DNA of 64,000 nucleotides, from contig JAUMIR010000002.1 in assembly GCA_030847615.1 (NCBI GenBank), positions 117,188,309-117,252,308 of the forward strand. Reading direction: 5' to 3'. The position numbers and the translations under genes are program-made. The notes under the pieces were generated by a model, which was not told the origin of the DNA, made no database searches, and worked only from the letters and a program-made list of their open reading frames with translations. Of this stretch, positions 11,780-23,608 are shown piece after piece; the first letter of the stretch is position 1; the number at the start of each line of letters is the position of its first letter. Origin of the DNA: Gambelia wislizenii. Taxonomy: Eukaryota; Chordata; Lepidosauria; Squamata; Crotaphytidae.

Positions 11780-13030
11780 TATATATATCCATTTAAAAAA
11801 ATAATAATGAGGGAAGGTCCGTAATGCTACATGCTTGTTGAGAGTCCCAGTGTTTCATTTTCCCCTTGGAACAGACTTTATTTTATTTTATTTTATTTTA
11901 TTTTATTTTATTTATATCTTGCCTTTCTCCTGGGACAAGATGGGAGAAAAGTTCTGCACCCTTTGCTGTTCATTGAATGAGTTATTATTATCTTCACATT
12001 ATTATTGTTGATGTTGCTATTCTTGTTCTTCATATCATTATTATTATTATTATTATTATTATATTCATATTTATTTAGATCCCACCCTTCCCCCCAATTT
12101 GGTACTCAAGTCAGCTTACAAAAGTTAAAACAAATACAATAATCCATATAAATGAGGCTATAGCAGCTTCATGCAAACACCATTCTACATGGAAAAGATG
12201 AAAAGGAGACTAGGTCAGTTCTTTAGTCTTTCTCAGTTTCTCTAACCCTCATCTTGCCCCATCACTGTAGATGAAAGGAGTACCCAGCAAAAGTAGATCA
12301 GCATACAATTCTTGGAAACTGTGGTGTTGGAGGGGAGCAACCGAAGAAAAAACATCTACTGTATTTTCGCAACTAAAGGCCGTGAGAATTCCATTAGAAC
12401 AATTTGACAGTAGAAGCAAAATGGTTTAGCAGTACTGTACAATTAATCCAACCAGGAAGAAAAGCACATAGCAAAATCATGGCACACAGTAAGTTGTAAC
12501 AGCATTTTCCCCCATTGATACAATATATGCTTTCTCTCTGTTACACATTTCCTATCAGTATTTGCTTCTCATACTATTGTTTATTCTGTACATACATGCA
12601 GAAATGTAAAATGCAAGTGAATAACCACAATTGCAAATATAATTTTGGCCCGCTTTTAACTAAGAGTAACCCCTCCCCACAAATCTAAGTGGTTAGTTTT
12701 ATTTCCTTTGCTGGAATGAATTCTAACCTGCCAATTATGTTTGTTTGTTTATTTTGGTCTGTGCATCGAGGTAGGGAGCCAGCAATGTTTTCAGTTGCTG
12801 TCCCAATGGAATCCCTAATACCTTTAACAATTTCCCCCATTCCTGGCCATACTGGCTTTACAAACCTAACCTGCCCTGTCATACCTAAGTATGTGCACTA
12901 AAATATATCAGAGTTTATCTGTTAAGACACATTTGCTACATAAAATTGTGAACCAGCTCTGGATTGTAAGTCACTCTGAGCCCTAGGGACAATGGGTTAG
13001 AAATTAAGATAAATAGAGCAGTATCCAATG
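11780..13030. other. No gene; microsatellites and repeat fragments
   Basis: Contains (TTTTA)n at 11877-11914, (ATT)n at 12038-12062 and a LINE-end-like stretch (ATCCCACCCTTCC...AGCTTACAAA) at about 12065-12160. No coding signal. Confidence 0.5.
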
Positions 13031-13034
13031 CTGA

Positions 13035-13228
13035 GAGAGCCAGCATGGTATGAATGTTTGAGTGCTGAACCAAGGCTCTAAGAAACCAAAGCCATGGAGA
13101 CCTTGGGCAAGTCACAATCTCTGCATCTGAAAGGAAGGTTATAGCAAACCTCCTCTGAAAACTCTTACTAAGAAAACCCTATAATAGGGTCACCATAAGT
13201 CAAAGTTGCTGTGAAAGCACATAAGAGC
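13035..13228 (+). mobile_element. SINE (tRNA-type head, Bov-B-like tail)
   Basis: The text GAGAGCCAGCATGGTATGAA, then CTTGGGCAAGTCACAATCTC, AAACCTCCTCTG and AAAACCCTATAATAGGGTCA is the typical squamate SINE order. It is fairly diverged. Confidence 0.7.
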
Positions 13229-13321
13229 AAGACCCAATGCTGGATTTTTGCTGGTGAATGCCAGAATTCAACATATTTGGGAGAGGATGTTCTCTTTGCA
13301 TTCTAGCTCCATGTGTAAAAC

Positions 13322-13501
13322 CCCCCTCCCAATACTGTTCTGAAGTGCAGGGGAACCTGCAAGAGAAAGTTCTCCATTAAAGTTCTTCAATCATCATCAT
13401 CATCATCATCCAACAACAACAACAACAATAATAATTGAAAGTTTAATGGAGAACTTTCTCTTGCAGGTTCCCCTGCACTTCAGAACAGTATTGGGAGGGG
13501 G
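13322..13501. repeat. Perfect 60-bp inverted repeat around a microsatellite loop
   Basis: Arm 13322-13381 is exactly complementary to 13442-13501; the stem continues imperfectly inward. The loop holds (ATC)n, (CAA)n and (ATA)n. Confidence 0.9.
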
Positions 13502-13757
13502 ATTTACATATGGAGGGGGGTTTACACATGGAGGGGGAGGGGGAGGAAAGACTTTTCTCCTGCTTCTTCCTGCAAGTTTTTGGGTGGAGTGGGACTGAAT
13601 AGCAATATGCAGGCCAAGCCAGCCTTTGCCTTGGCTCCTGTCACATGGCCACTCTACTGCAGGCAGGAGATGGGCCAAGCAGCCTTCAAGCCTTCATGGA
13701 CCCCCTGTGAGGACACTGCGGCCCTCTGGGGGTCCCCAGACCACATGTTAAGAACCA
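13502..13757 (-). mobile_element. hAT-type element, reversed relative of 2881-3243
   Basis: Reversed, it begins CAGTGGTTCTTAACATGTGG and shares CTTGAAGG, GGCTTGGCCTG and ACTTGCAGGAAGAAG with the 2.9-kb copy. The far end merges into the 60-bp inverted repeat, so the other terminus is unclear. Confidence 0.65.
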
Positions 13758-13792
13758 CTGTTCAAGAGGGGTTCCAGGGATGCAGGGGGGGT

Positions 13793-14215
13793 GGAATTAT
13801 AGCATTGGAAAGGACCATAAAGGGCCATCTAGTCCAACCTTTTGCCATGCAGGAATACCCAACTAAAGCACTCTTGAAAGATGCCCATCTAACTTCTGTA
13901 TAAAGACCTCCAAAGTCTAAACACTGTACTCCTTTTGATGCAGCCTAGAATTGCATTGGCTTTTTAGGCCACTATATCACACTCATGTTTAGCTTGTGGT
14001 CTACTATGACCTCTAGATCCTTTTCACATGTACTGCTTTCAAGCCAGGTGTCGCCCATCTTATATTTGTGCATTTCATTTTTCCTGCCTAGATGTAGTAC
14101 CTTGTACAGTACTTCTCTGTATAGAAATTATTTTGTAAGTTTTGGCCCAATCTCTCATGGTCATTTTGAATTCTGATCCTCTAGACTATTAGCTACCCTC
14201 CCCCTGCAAAAAACA
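13793..14215 (-). mobile_element. CR1-like LINE 3' fragments
   Basis: The first part is the complement of the CR1 end (GGACTAGATGGCCCTTTATG on the minus strand). The following text (CCTAGAATTGCATTGGC, AGCTTGTGGTCTACTA) resembles another CR1/L2-type 3' end. Non-coding. Confidence 0.55.
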
Positions 14216-16400
14216 ACAACAATGTTTTGGTGGCATCTGCAGTGGGAAGAAAATCCCATTGGCAGCACAACTTTGGCTTTAAGCCATAATCTGTAAAGTC
14301 ATCACCTGCACTGTCATAGATAAACCATGCTAATTTGGGATCACAACTATGGCAAGTTTCTTCAGTGACTTGGGCAAATAATTTTCAAATAATTAATCCT
14401 AAAATTAAAATAAATACATTTTTCCCCTTGTGCAGTCACTATCTCCTCAGAGTCAGTTAAAGTTTTACCACTTCTCTGCCAAGCTAGTTCTTGTGAGAAC
14501 AAAATGCAAGGTCAGAAATTCCTTGGAGTAGCAATTAACTGCTGCCACCTGGGAACAAGGAACCTGTCCCAGTTACTTAGGCTGTATTTGTTTGTATTCT
14601 CCTTTTAGCTCTGTGGCCTTCCATTCATATCTCAGATTTTTTTAAATGTATTTTTTTTAAAAAAAATACACTCTCTTCATCATTTTGTTTGTGCTTGTTA
14701 TGATTCAAATAACTGAGGATTCCTATGAGACTGTGAAGTAGGATATGCTGATGGGCCCAGAGGAGTTGTGAATGCCATAGGAACTTTTCACTCATTTGAA
14801 TTATATTTATTGATGTTTGCCTTTTTAAAAAAGATTTTGGGAAGCAAAAGTGCCCAGAAGGCAAATGTTTCCTTTCTTCTTTAATCTTTTATAAGTCCAG
14901 AAATTAATTATTAATTTAAAATTTATTTTGCTAAAGGCTTTGTTTTTGATAATTTCCAAACTTCAAATCAGTCCCCTTATAACCACATTAAATTACTTAC
15001 CACAATTTAGTTTTTTGTGGCATAGTCTTTCAAGCCCTGGTTTAACAGGTAATGCCACATAATGAATGCACTATCTTGATGGAGGATTACATTTGTTGGT
15101 GGGCATCTGTTTATGGAAAGTTATGTGCTTTGACACATCTTTCCAGGAGCTAAGTTTAACACTGAAGAAACACTTGAAAAGGTTCAGAAAACTGGCCAGG
15201 CATTGCAGTGGGTGAAATGGGTGGCATTGCTCAAATTCACCATTTTAGAGTGTTCACATTGGTTGAGTATTACATTTTTTAAAACACTTGGAAAACCTCT
15301 AGAGAATTTTAGAAAGGAACAAACTGGGCAAAGAAGAATGTTTGGAAGGCTTTGCTTCAGATATCACATTGTTTTCAACTTATCTCTTCCACTTCTTTGC
15401 AATCTGGACCAAAGTTCGAGTAAGTGCTAGAACTTCAAAGAGATAATTGTGTTTCAAATGCACGCATGCACACATATGCACACTCTCAATATAATCTTTG
15501 TGTGAAAGGACTTAAATTACATTACAGCATGATTTATGTCTTTCTTGGCATAGAAAATGGTTTTAAGAACAGAGCTGCATTTTTCTACTGACAAAATATT
15601 GCATGCTGGGTTTTCCAGTCCAGGTGCAGACTTGTTGGTGTTGATCTTTTGTTGCATGGGCTATTTGTCCTCAACAAACAGCATGTAAACCTGTGACTCC
15701 AACACTGTCACTTTTCTTTATTTTTCAACATATTTTGCCTGATGAAGAATCCGCTAGAGCTTTGAAAGCGTGTACAGTATCATGTGTTTTGCATTTGGTT
15801 GGCCTATAAAGGTATCACTTTTTGTGGACTTTGTTCTGCTGCACAGCCAACATAGCTACCCCTGAATGTGACTCCACCTTGTGTAACTGATAACATGAAC
15901 AAGAAACAGAGAAAGGTGGTAGAGAGACTGGACAGAAGGGTAAGATCAACACAGAAGTGCAGACATGGGGGTGAGACTGGGAATTTTTGAACTCAGCGAT
16001 AGGGTTCTGAGGGAAAAGGCAGCAGGGCAAAAATTAAGTCAGGACCACTGATTGCTTTTAGTAAATTGTGACTTTCCACTTTCCAATCCATTTCCACATT
16101 TCTGGTGGCTGCTGGGGAGGTATAAACATATTGAGCACCCATCTACAGGAGGGTTGTGAAATGTGTGTTCCTCCAGATGTTGTTGGACTAAATTTCCCAT
16201 CAGCTCTCCTCAAGATAGCCAGTGGGGAGCGATGATGGGAACTGAAATCTCATGTCTAGGTCAGGAGTAGGAATCATGCAGCCTGCCAGATGTTGACGGA
16301 CTAGAAATCCCAACATCCATTGTCAATGGATGTAGCCTTGGCAGGGTTTCTGAAGAGGCTCTGCCAAAACTGCTGCATATACACTCAATGAAAAAAAATG
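14216..16400. other. No gene recognised; scattered repeat pieces
   Basis: A repeat with CCTGATGAAGAA, GAGCTTTGAAAG and GTTGGCC lies at about 15730-15835; a related copy lies at 27900-28000. Short palindromic hAT-like pieces (CTCCAGATGTTG) lie near 16165-16330. Confidence 0.45.
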
Positions 16401-16404
16401 TATA

Positions 16405-18026
16405 TTTTAGTAAGAGCTGACAAAGAATCCTAATGACAGTCTATAACCACTTAGAAAGGAATGCCGTGATCACTAAAACTCAATGTGGATTTCTCAAAAA
16501 CAAGTCATGCCAGACTAATCTCATCTCCTTTTTTGAAAGAGTGTATCGTGATTTCAGTAAGGCTTTTGAACAAGGTCCCCCATGATATTCTTGCAAAAAA
16601 GTTAGTAACATGTGGGCTAGACAATGCAACTGTTAGGTGGATTTGTAATTGGTTGACTGACTGAACACAAACGGTAGTCACCAATGGCTCCTCTTCATCC
16701 TGGAGAAAAGTGACCAGTGGGGTGCCACAGGGTTTTGTCCTGGGCCCAGTGCTATTCAACATCTTTATCAATGACTTGAATGAGGGAATAGAGGGTATGC
16801 TTATCAAGGACTTTTTTCAGACAGGACTTACCGTGCAAGAAGACTCCAGAATAGTTACAACGCTGTCGTGCGCAGGGGGTCTGTTTTGGATGACACCATC
16901 CCTCTCTTGGCATCGTCCGTGTCACTTCTGTGTATGATTGGAGGCAGCCGTGCCGTATTTTACTCACGGACAACTTCTGTGAGTAAAATATGGTGCGGCT
17001 GCCTCCAATAAGACATGGAAGTGACACGGATGATGCCGAGAGAGGGACGGTGTCGTCCAAAATGGACCCCCTGCTGCGTGACAGCATTGTAACTATTCCG
17101 GAGTCTTCTTGTGCAGTATGTCCTGTCTGAAAAAGTCCCAAGTTTGCAGATGACACCAAATTAGGAGGGGTAGCTAATACCCCAGAGGACAGGATCAGAA
17201 TCCAGAATGACCTCAACAGATTAGAAAGCTGGGCCAATATTAACAAAATGAATTTCAGCAGGGAGAAATGAAGATTACTACACTTGGGCAGTAAAAGTGA
17301 AATTCACAGATATACGATGGGTGACACATGGCTTGAGGGCAGTATATGCGAAAAGGATCTAGGAGTCTTGGTGGACCACAAGCTGAACATGAGTCAGCAG
17401 TGTGATGCAGCATCTTAAAAAAGCCAATGCAATTCTATGCTGCCTTAATAGGAGTATAGTGTCTAGATCAAGGGAAGTAACAGTGCCACTGTATTCTGTT
17501 TTGGTCAGACCTCACCTGGAATACTGTGTCCAGTTCTGGGCACCACAATTCAGGAAGGATACTGAGAAGCTGGAACGTGTCCAGAGGAGGGTGACCAGTA
17601 TGGTGGGAGGTCTGGAAGCCATGCCCTATAGGGAGCGGCTTATGGAGCTGGGCCTGTTTAGTCTGGAGAAGAGAAGGTTGAGAGGGGACATGATAGCCAT
17701 ATTTAAATATTTGAAGGGATGTCATACTGAGAATGGAGCAAGCTTGTTTTCTGCTGCTCCAGAGACTAGGACACGGAGCAATGGGTTCAAACTACAGGAA
17801 AAGAGATTCCACCTAAACATTAGGAAGAACTTTCTGACAGTAAGAGCTGTTCAGAAATGGAATGCACTGCCTCAGAGTGTGGTGGAGTCTCCTTCTTTGG
17901 AGGTTTTGAAACAGAGGCTGGATGGCCATCTGTCAGGAATAATCTGATTGTGTATTCCTGCTTGGCAGGGGTTGGACTGGATGGCCCTTGAGGTCTCTTC
18001 CAACTCTATGAGTCTATGATTCTATG
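16405..18026 (+). pseudogene. CR1 LINE, reverse transcriptase remnant (copy 1)
   Basis: Translated pieces: [20 protein letters not shown] near 16707-16767 (reverse transcriptase core). A 181-residue frame at 17402-17947 contains VPLYSVLVRPHLEYCVQFWA and KLERVQRRVTSMVGGLEAMP, then the C-terminal NFLTVRAVQKWNALPQSV. It ends with the CR1 3' tail ATGATTCTATG. The FADD block is interrupted by a palindromic element at 16808-17138. Frameshifts elsewhere make it dead. Confidence 0.9.
16808..17138. mobile_element. Palindromic MITE-like element A
   Basis: 331 bp that folds almost end to end: GGACTTTTTTCAGACAGGAC at the left faces its complement at the right. The host CR1 resumes exactly, with CAA on both sides (16805-16807 and 17139-17141), pointing to a 3-bp target duplication. 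No open frame of its own. Confidence 0.8.
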
Positions 18027-18536
18027 AACACTTATTATTTTGCTATTAATTTGTCTATTCCCAAAGTCTTTTAAATCTAAGCTGTTAGTCAAGGAGTAGC
18101 TTTCCTGCATTGCAACAGCTATTTTAGTCCTTTCAAATGGATCAAGATGACAGCAGATGTTTCATGAGAAGTTTTAATTAACCTTCAGGGTTACCAGCAG
18201 AAAAATATTAATTGCCTGATAGTTCCCTGCTAAAAGAAGCCAATTTGAACACCAGCCTTATAAGATACATTTAAGTGGATTCATAACTTCCCACTGAAAA
18301 TAAAGTAATTAAAGTTAGGCATCCATGTACTTTAAATTAAAACAACAACAACTTGCTTTCAGAATACACCCAGAAGAAGGGAATCCTGTGTATTTAAATT
18401 TCTGAAATATAACATTCTCACTACATGGTAGTGTGGATGAAAATTAACATAAATATTCTGTGATCTTCTAGTCTTGCAAAGCCCACAGATTTTGTCTCTA
18501 GCATAGTGCTGTGAGGGCTGTGGGGATAGTGTACAG
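18027..18536. other. No gene recognised
   Basis: AT-rich spacer between two CR1 copies. Confidence 0.4.
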
Positions 18537-18946
18537 TATCTTCATTTCAGTAAAGATTTTGACAAGGTCCCTCATGATATTCTTGTAGGCAAGCTGGTAA
18601 TTTGTGGGAGAGACAGTGTTACAGTTAGAAGATTCTATAACTGGTTGACAGACTAAACCCAGAGAGTGCTCATCAATGGTTGCTCTTCATCTTGGAGAGA
18701 AGTGAAAAGTGCACGTCCTGGGCCCAGTGTGTTGTTTAACATCTTTATAAATGAGATATGGACTAGAAGGAATGTTTATCAAGGATGCAGATGACACCAA
18801 ATTGGGGAGTAGCAACAGAATTCAAAATGACTTTGACAGATTTGGGAGCTGGGTCAAAACTAACAAAATGAATTTCAACATGGAGAAATGTAAGGTGCTA
18901 CATCTAGGCAGGAAAAATGAAATGCACACCTAGCTCAAAAGTAGTA

Positions 18947-19444
18947 CAGTTGTCCCTCCATATCCACAGATTTGGTATTTACAGATTTAAGTATTCACAA
19001 CTTGAAAATATTCTTTATCAAATAATAATCCAAAAAGCAAACCTTGATTTTGCCATCTTATATAAGGGACACCATTTTGCTATGCCATTGCATAGCATCG
19101 GGAGGCATGGAGACGCAATATCCACAATGCTGCAGCCTTATTTGAGAACTCACGACGAACAAGTCTTGAAGAGAAACGACAACGCAGAAAGAATCACAAC
19201 CCAAAAACATCACCCAAGGAGACCTTCTGCTGCGCTTTTTGCAACCAGACTTGTTTATCTCGGATTGGCCTTTTTAGTCATCAGCGCGCTTGCAGAAGGC
19301 GCGGGATGAGTCCTTCCTGAATCTTCGTTTGCGAAGAAAAGCCAGAGAGAGAGAGAGAGCACATAATGGGACTTGAGTATTCATGGATTTTGGTACCCAT
19401 GGGGGGTCCTGGAATCAACCCCAGCGAATATGAAGGGACAACTA
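18947..19444 (+). mobile_element. Tigger-like MITE interrupted by a LINE fragment
   Basis: Left end CAGTTGTCCCTCCATATCC, right end complementary (AATATGAAGGGACAACTA), with TA on both sides (18945-18946 and 19445-19446). The same family as 5374-5601. The internal sequence is split at about 19095 by the LINE piece. Confidence 0.8.
19096..19360 (+). mobile_element. 3' fragment of the (GA)n-tailed LINE
   Basis: Matches the complement of 10947-11220 closely, from GGGAGGCATGGAGACGC to the GAGAGA tail. It lies inside the Tigger-like MITE, with roughly matching GCATA and GCACATA at the joints. It encodes only the eroded C-terminal region. Confidence 0.85.
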
Positions 19445-19482
19445 TACATACGGAAAGGATCTAAGGGTTGTAGTAGACCATG

Positions 19483-20022
19483 GGCTTGTCTAGATGGGCT
19501 ATTTACTTGTCTTGCCCCTATCTTGGAGCCCTGCAGTTCAAACAACACAGGACATTTGCTCCATTTCTCCCCCTGGCAATCTTCACAAAGCCTGGGGCTA
19601 GATCAGGGGGAAGACAAGGTAAAGCCCATTAAAACATTTCAGCAAAATACCTATGAAAAACTGCCTCTTTTAAGATAAACCAGACTGGGCCCCATAGGAA
19701 CATAGGAGGCCATACCGGCACACTTGCCCATCTCTGCAGCTGCTGACGCTTCTGTCTGTGCCACATTCTCTGAAGCTAGGAAGCAGGCCCACAGCATGTG
19801 ACCAAGGCTGGTCACATGCAGGGGGATTTGATCACTGTGGGCCCCCTTCCTGTCTTTGGAGAGGGCAATGCGGTCTGCCACAGCAGCAGCTGCAGAGATG
19901 GGCTGGTGTGCCAGTATGGTCTCCTGCCCATTTTGTGCAAGTAACGGGGAAGCAATGGGCCTGACCCAGGGCCAGAATACTCTGGTGGGAAACTGATGTA
20001 TTCTAGCCTGTGTAGATGAGCC
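19483..20022 (+). mobile_element. hAT-like element, GGCTTGTCTA family (540 bp)
   Basis: Ends GGCTTGTCTAGATGGGC and, reversed, GGCTCATCTACACAGGC. Flanks CCATG and CCACA fit a decayed 5-bp duplication of the CR1 text. Internal text is shared with 63480-63951. Non-autonomous. Confidence 0.7.
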
Positions 20023-20645
20023 CCACAAGCTAAACAAGAATCAACAACATGATGCTGCAGCCAAAAAGCCAATGCAATTCTGGAGTGCATCAGCAGAAAT
20101 ATAGTGTCCATATTGAGGAAAGTGGTATTGCCACTGTATTCTGCTTTGCCTGTAATACTGTGTTCAGTACTGGGTACCACAGTTCAAGAAGGATACCTAC
20201 AAGCTAGAACATGTCCAAAGAAGGACAACCAAGATGATCAAAGGTCTAGAAACCAAGCCTTATGAGGAATGACTTAGGAAGCCCTGCAGAAGAGAAGACT
20301 GAGAGGTGACATAATAGTCATCTTTCAGTATCTGAAGGAATATTATGTAGAAGATGGAGGAAGCTTGATTTCTGCTGCTCCAGAGGCTAGAACATGAACT
20401 AATGGATTTTACATCACAAGAACAGAGATTCCACCTAAACATTAGAAATAACTTTATTTTTATTGTAAGAACTGTTCAACAGTGGAATAGATTGCTTCAG
20501 AGGGTGTTGGACTCTCCAGCTTTAGAGGTCTTTAAACAGAGGTTGGATGGACATCTTTCAGGAGTGCTTTAACTGTGTATTCCTGTATGGTAGTGGGTTG
20601 AATTAGATGGTCCTTGTGGCCCTTCGAACTCTATGACTCTATAAA

Positions 20646-21450
20646 AGACCATTCAACCATGTCAACTGGTTTATGTGAATATAGTATCATTTTTTTTCCT
20701 AAACAAGATAATAGTTTCCTTACATTGACTGGCATCCTGTTGGTTAGTTCGAACTGGAGCAGACTGGGTGTTGAATGGTGAGTCACCATGTAAGTAAATC
20801 TAATTGATTTGAGAGGTCTACTCTAGTCAGGACTAACAATGGATATAGGCTATTGTATGCGAACTGCCTTTTATTAGTACAGCCTGGTTGTCTAACATAT
20901 ATGTCATATGAACTTCCAGGTCACCAAAATGACAGGACAATTATCTGCCTTATAACTCCAGAGGTGAGGGAGATGCAAGATGCAGTGTTTGCTGGTTTAA
21001 GAAAGAGGGGGCGGGATGGCAGACAGTGCCTCCCCTTGGCACAGGGGGCTCAGAGGGTTTAACTCTGTATGCCCAAGAAGCTGCCTCGCTGACTTGATAG
21101 CCACTTTCTGTTATGAATAAGGGAGCAGACGAAACAGTGGGACAGAGAAAACAGCTTGCCTTACCATGTTGGTTTGCCTATCCATTGTGGACAATAAGCA
21201 CAACACAAACAGACCTCTTCAAGTAACTTAATTAGTGAGATATACTTTCACCAAAGAAGCTTTCTGGTTCTGGGGACTCATTTAAATTTCCTGCAACATT
21301 TCCTTGGTTCACAACATAAAGACAGTGAGTAAGTTACTCTAAGAAGATTTTTTTTTAAAGGGGGATTTTCACTTTGGACTAACTGTTTTAGCCATCTGAA
21401 TTTAAAAGTTTACCTGCAAGTGACTGGAGAGATTAAAAAAATCAGCATTT

Positions 21451-21481
<31 letters not shown>

Positions 21482-21887
21482 AAGAACTTTTAAGCCTTTT
21501 AAGCTTATTTTTAGCTGAGGGGGAGGGGAAGTACATACCAGTGAGCGATAACATCTAAGGTCAACTGAGCCTGTTTACTGCATTGATGGTTGAAACAGAA
21601 CTGATGCTTCTTATGTTGATTTCAAAAAGTAGCTTGTGGTGACACCTAGTGAAGAGACTGAGCAATTTGTTTCCAAAGCATAATTTTCTATTTTATTTGT
21701 GCAAGAAGAAGAATGAGCCTATGGTGACACCTTGTGGAGAGGAATAATCTTTTAGAATATTCTTTCCCCTCCCTCCCTTTACCATCATTTGACATTTTTG
21801 TATTTTAGAGGGGAATGGACGATTGACATTTGATAATTGATTTCTGATAAAGAGACAGAATGGTTTTGCCCTTTTTTATTTAGGAAA
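20646..21887. other. No gene recognised; probable L1 5' region
   Basis: Contains (ATT)n at 21453-21479. The part just before 21888 probably belongs to the 5' UTR of the L1, but its start is not visible. Confidence 0.4.
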
Positions 21888-23481
21888 ATGACATCTGTGA
21901 CAAGTAGATTGAAAGTTGGTGCGCAGGAAGTCAGAAGAGGATCTGTGGCTATGCCATTAAAACCAGGTGATATTAATCAAACTGTACTGGAGGAGGTGCT
22001 GGTGATGAGAAGTCAGATGACTGAGATGGAACAAAGATATAAGAAAAGACCTATCACAAGTGGAACTTGATTTAAAAATGGATTTGAGCATGGATTTTAG
22101 GTGGCAACTGAAAGACAAAATAATGAAAATTAAAGGACGTCTGACAGAGATTGCTTCAGAACTAAAACAGATGAATGAAAAAAAGGTAACATATGGAAAA
22201 GGGGACTGAAAAATCAGAACTAACATCAGAGAGATTGAACAGAGGGCATGAGCACGATTTGGATGCATTTGTTTTGATGGAAGCCCAAGAGAGAGAATGT
22301 TGTCTTCACGTTAGAAGAGTACAAGAAAGCCGCCCTAATGAGAATATGCATGTTATGATGTTAGAGATCTTGACCAGCTTTTTAGGGACACAACCTGAAG
22401 TTTTTGTAATTGAGCTGGATTGAGTGTATAGTATAACCTCAAGAGTGGCTGCTCATGTCATGAACTCCATTGCCGAGGAGGAAGAGGAGGAAGCAGAGAA
22501 TGCAGGCAAGGCAGCGAGGGAAAGTGTGGTTCAGCCTGAAGAAGCAGAAAGGGAAAGTGAGGCTCAGCCTGCAGAGACTGCCCAGGCTCCCTCCGAGAGG
22601 GCAGCTGAAGCAGATAACATATCTCACTTGGAAGAACCAACAGTCTGCCAGCCAGTGATAGATGATCCAGACGACAGGTTGCTGCCTTTTTCTGAATGCT
22701 GGAGAGAGAAATGCCATGCCCAGTGTCGCTTAAATATCAAACGCTGACCTGCTTCCTTGCTAATGAGTTCCACCTGGTCTGGCAACTCTGACTATAAATC
22801 TGGCAGCAGTTTTCCTTTGAGCCTCAGTGCAGATAACTGCTAATCTTAGCTGTTACACTCCTCCTGTGTTCCTGCTTGCTTTGACTTTGGACAGACTTCT
22901 GGACCATTACAGTCACCCCTTGCTGACCCTGGAATTGGACCTGGGACCTGACTCTACTAAACTCTGGGCTTGCTATTGGTTTCCCTGGCAGCTGGTACGG
23001 ACACTTGATAACTGAACTCTGGACTGGCTTTTGACTACCCTTGCATCTTTTATGGACTATTGGTGACTGACTTCTGAACTGGCTCTTGACTTCTCTTGCT
23101 TTTATTGTGGACAATTGGCAGCAGGCTAGCCCTGTACCTCTACCCTGTTGCTCCTCAGGCACTTGCCACTGTGAGTTCAGGACAGCTCAGTGGAATCTTC
23201 CTCAGGATATTATAGTTTATTTTGTTCAAAGACAGATACGTGATCAAATCTATCAACAACATTATGTATCAAGAATGGAGATTGGTTATAAAGTTATCAA
23301 TGTGATGACGGAAATTCTGCCAAGAATTTTACAGAAGACGAGGAATTATACTTTTCTTACAAAGAAGGTGAAGCAGCAGGGAATTCCATTTAGATGGGAG
23401 AATCTGGAAGTAATTTCTTTGGTGTTTAAACAGAAGAGACACATTCTCAACACTGTACAGAAATCAGAAGATTTTCTTTGA
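21888..23481 (+). pseudogene. L1 LINE ORF1 remnant, split by a solo LTR
   Basis: The frame opens at 21888 with MTSVTSRLKVGAQEV. After stops it reads NENMHVMMLEILTSFLGTQP and ITSRVAA, is interrupted at 22456-23184, and resumes with WNLPQDIIVYFVQRQIRDQIYQ, then KKVKQQGIPFRWENLE, the C-terminal RNA-binding domain of L1 ORF1p. Stops and frameshifts mark it as dead. Confidence 0.85.
22456..23184 (+). mobile_element. Solo LTR of an LTR retrotransposon
   Basis: 729 bp beginning TGTCATGA and ending AGGACA, flanked by identical 5-bp GCTCA (22451-22455 and 23185-23189). The L1 frame rejoins exactly across it. A TATAAAT box lies at 22793. TG...CA ends and a 5-bp duplication identify an LTR; Gypsy is likely but not proven. 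Internal genes are gone, presumably by LTR-LTR recombination. The acidic frame at 22424-22747 (EEEEEEAENAG) is mostly LTR sequence, not a known protein. Confidence 0.85.
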
Positions 23482-23608
23482 AAATATAGCAACAATTAAG
23501 AGGTCACTGGAGGTAAAGGGAAAGAAGAATGGCAAAAAGATTCTTTAGAACAAGACCTAGAAAGAAAACAGAAGAAAACAGTGGAGCAGGGAGATAAAAT
23601 CAGAGCAA

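Larger units (their letters stand above)
18537..20645 (+). pseudogene. CR1 LINE (copy 2) with nested insertions
   Basis: Starts with text equivalent to FSKDFDKVPHDILVGKLV and reads DADDTKLGSS near 18784. It continues after two insertions (18947-19444 and 19483-20022) and ends in the CR1 tail at about 20640 (CTCTATGACTCTATAA). Many stops. The two insertions show the CR1 is older than both. Confidence 0.85.

Noticed and set aside
22424..22747. Acidic Glu-rich protein
   Set aside because: Almost entirely inside the solo LTR; no known protein similarity recognised.
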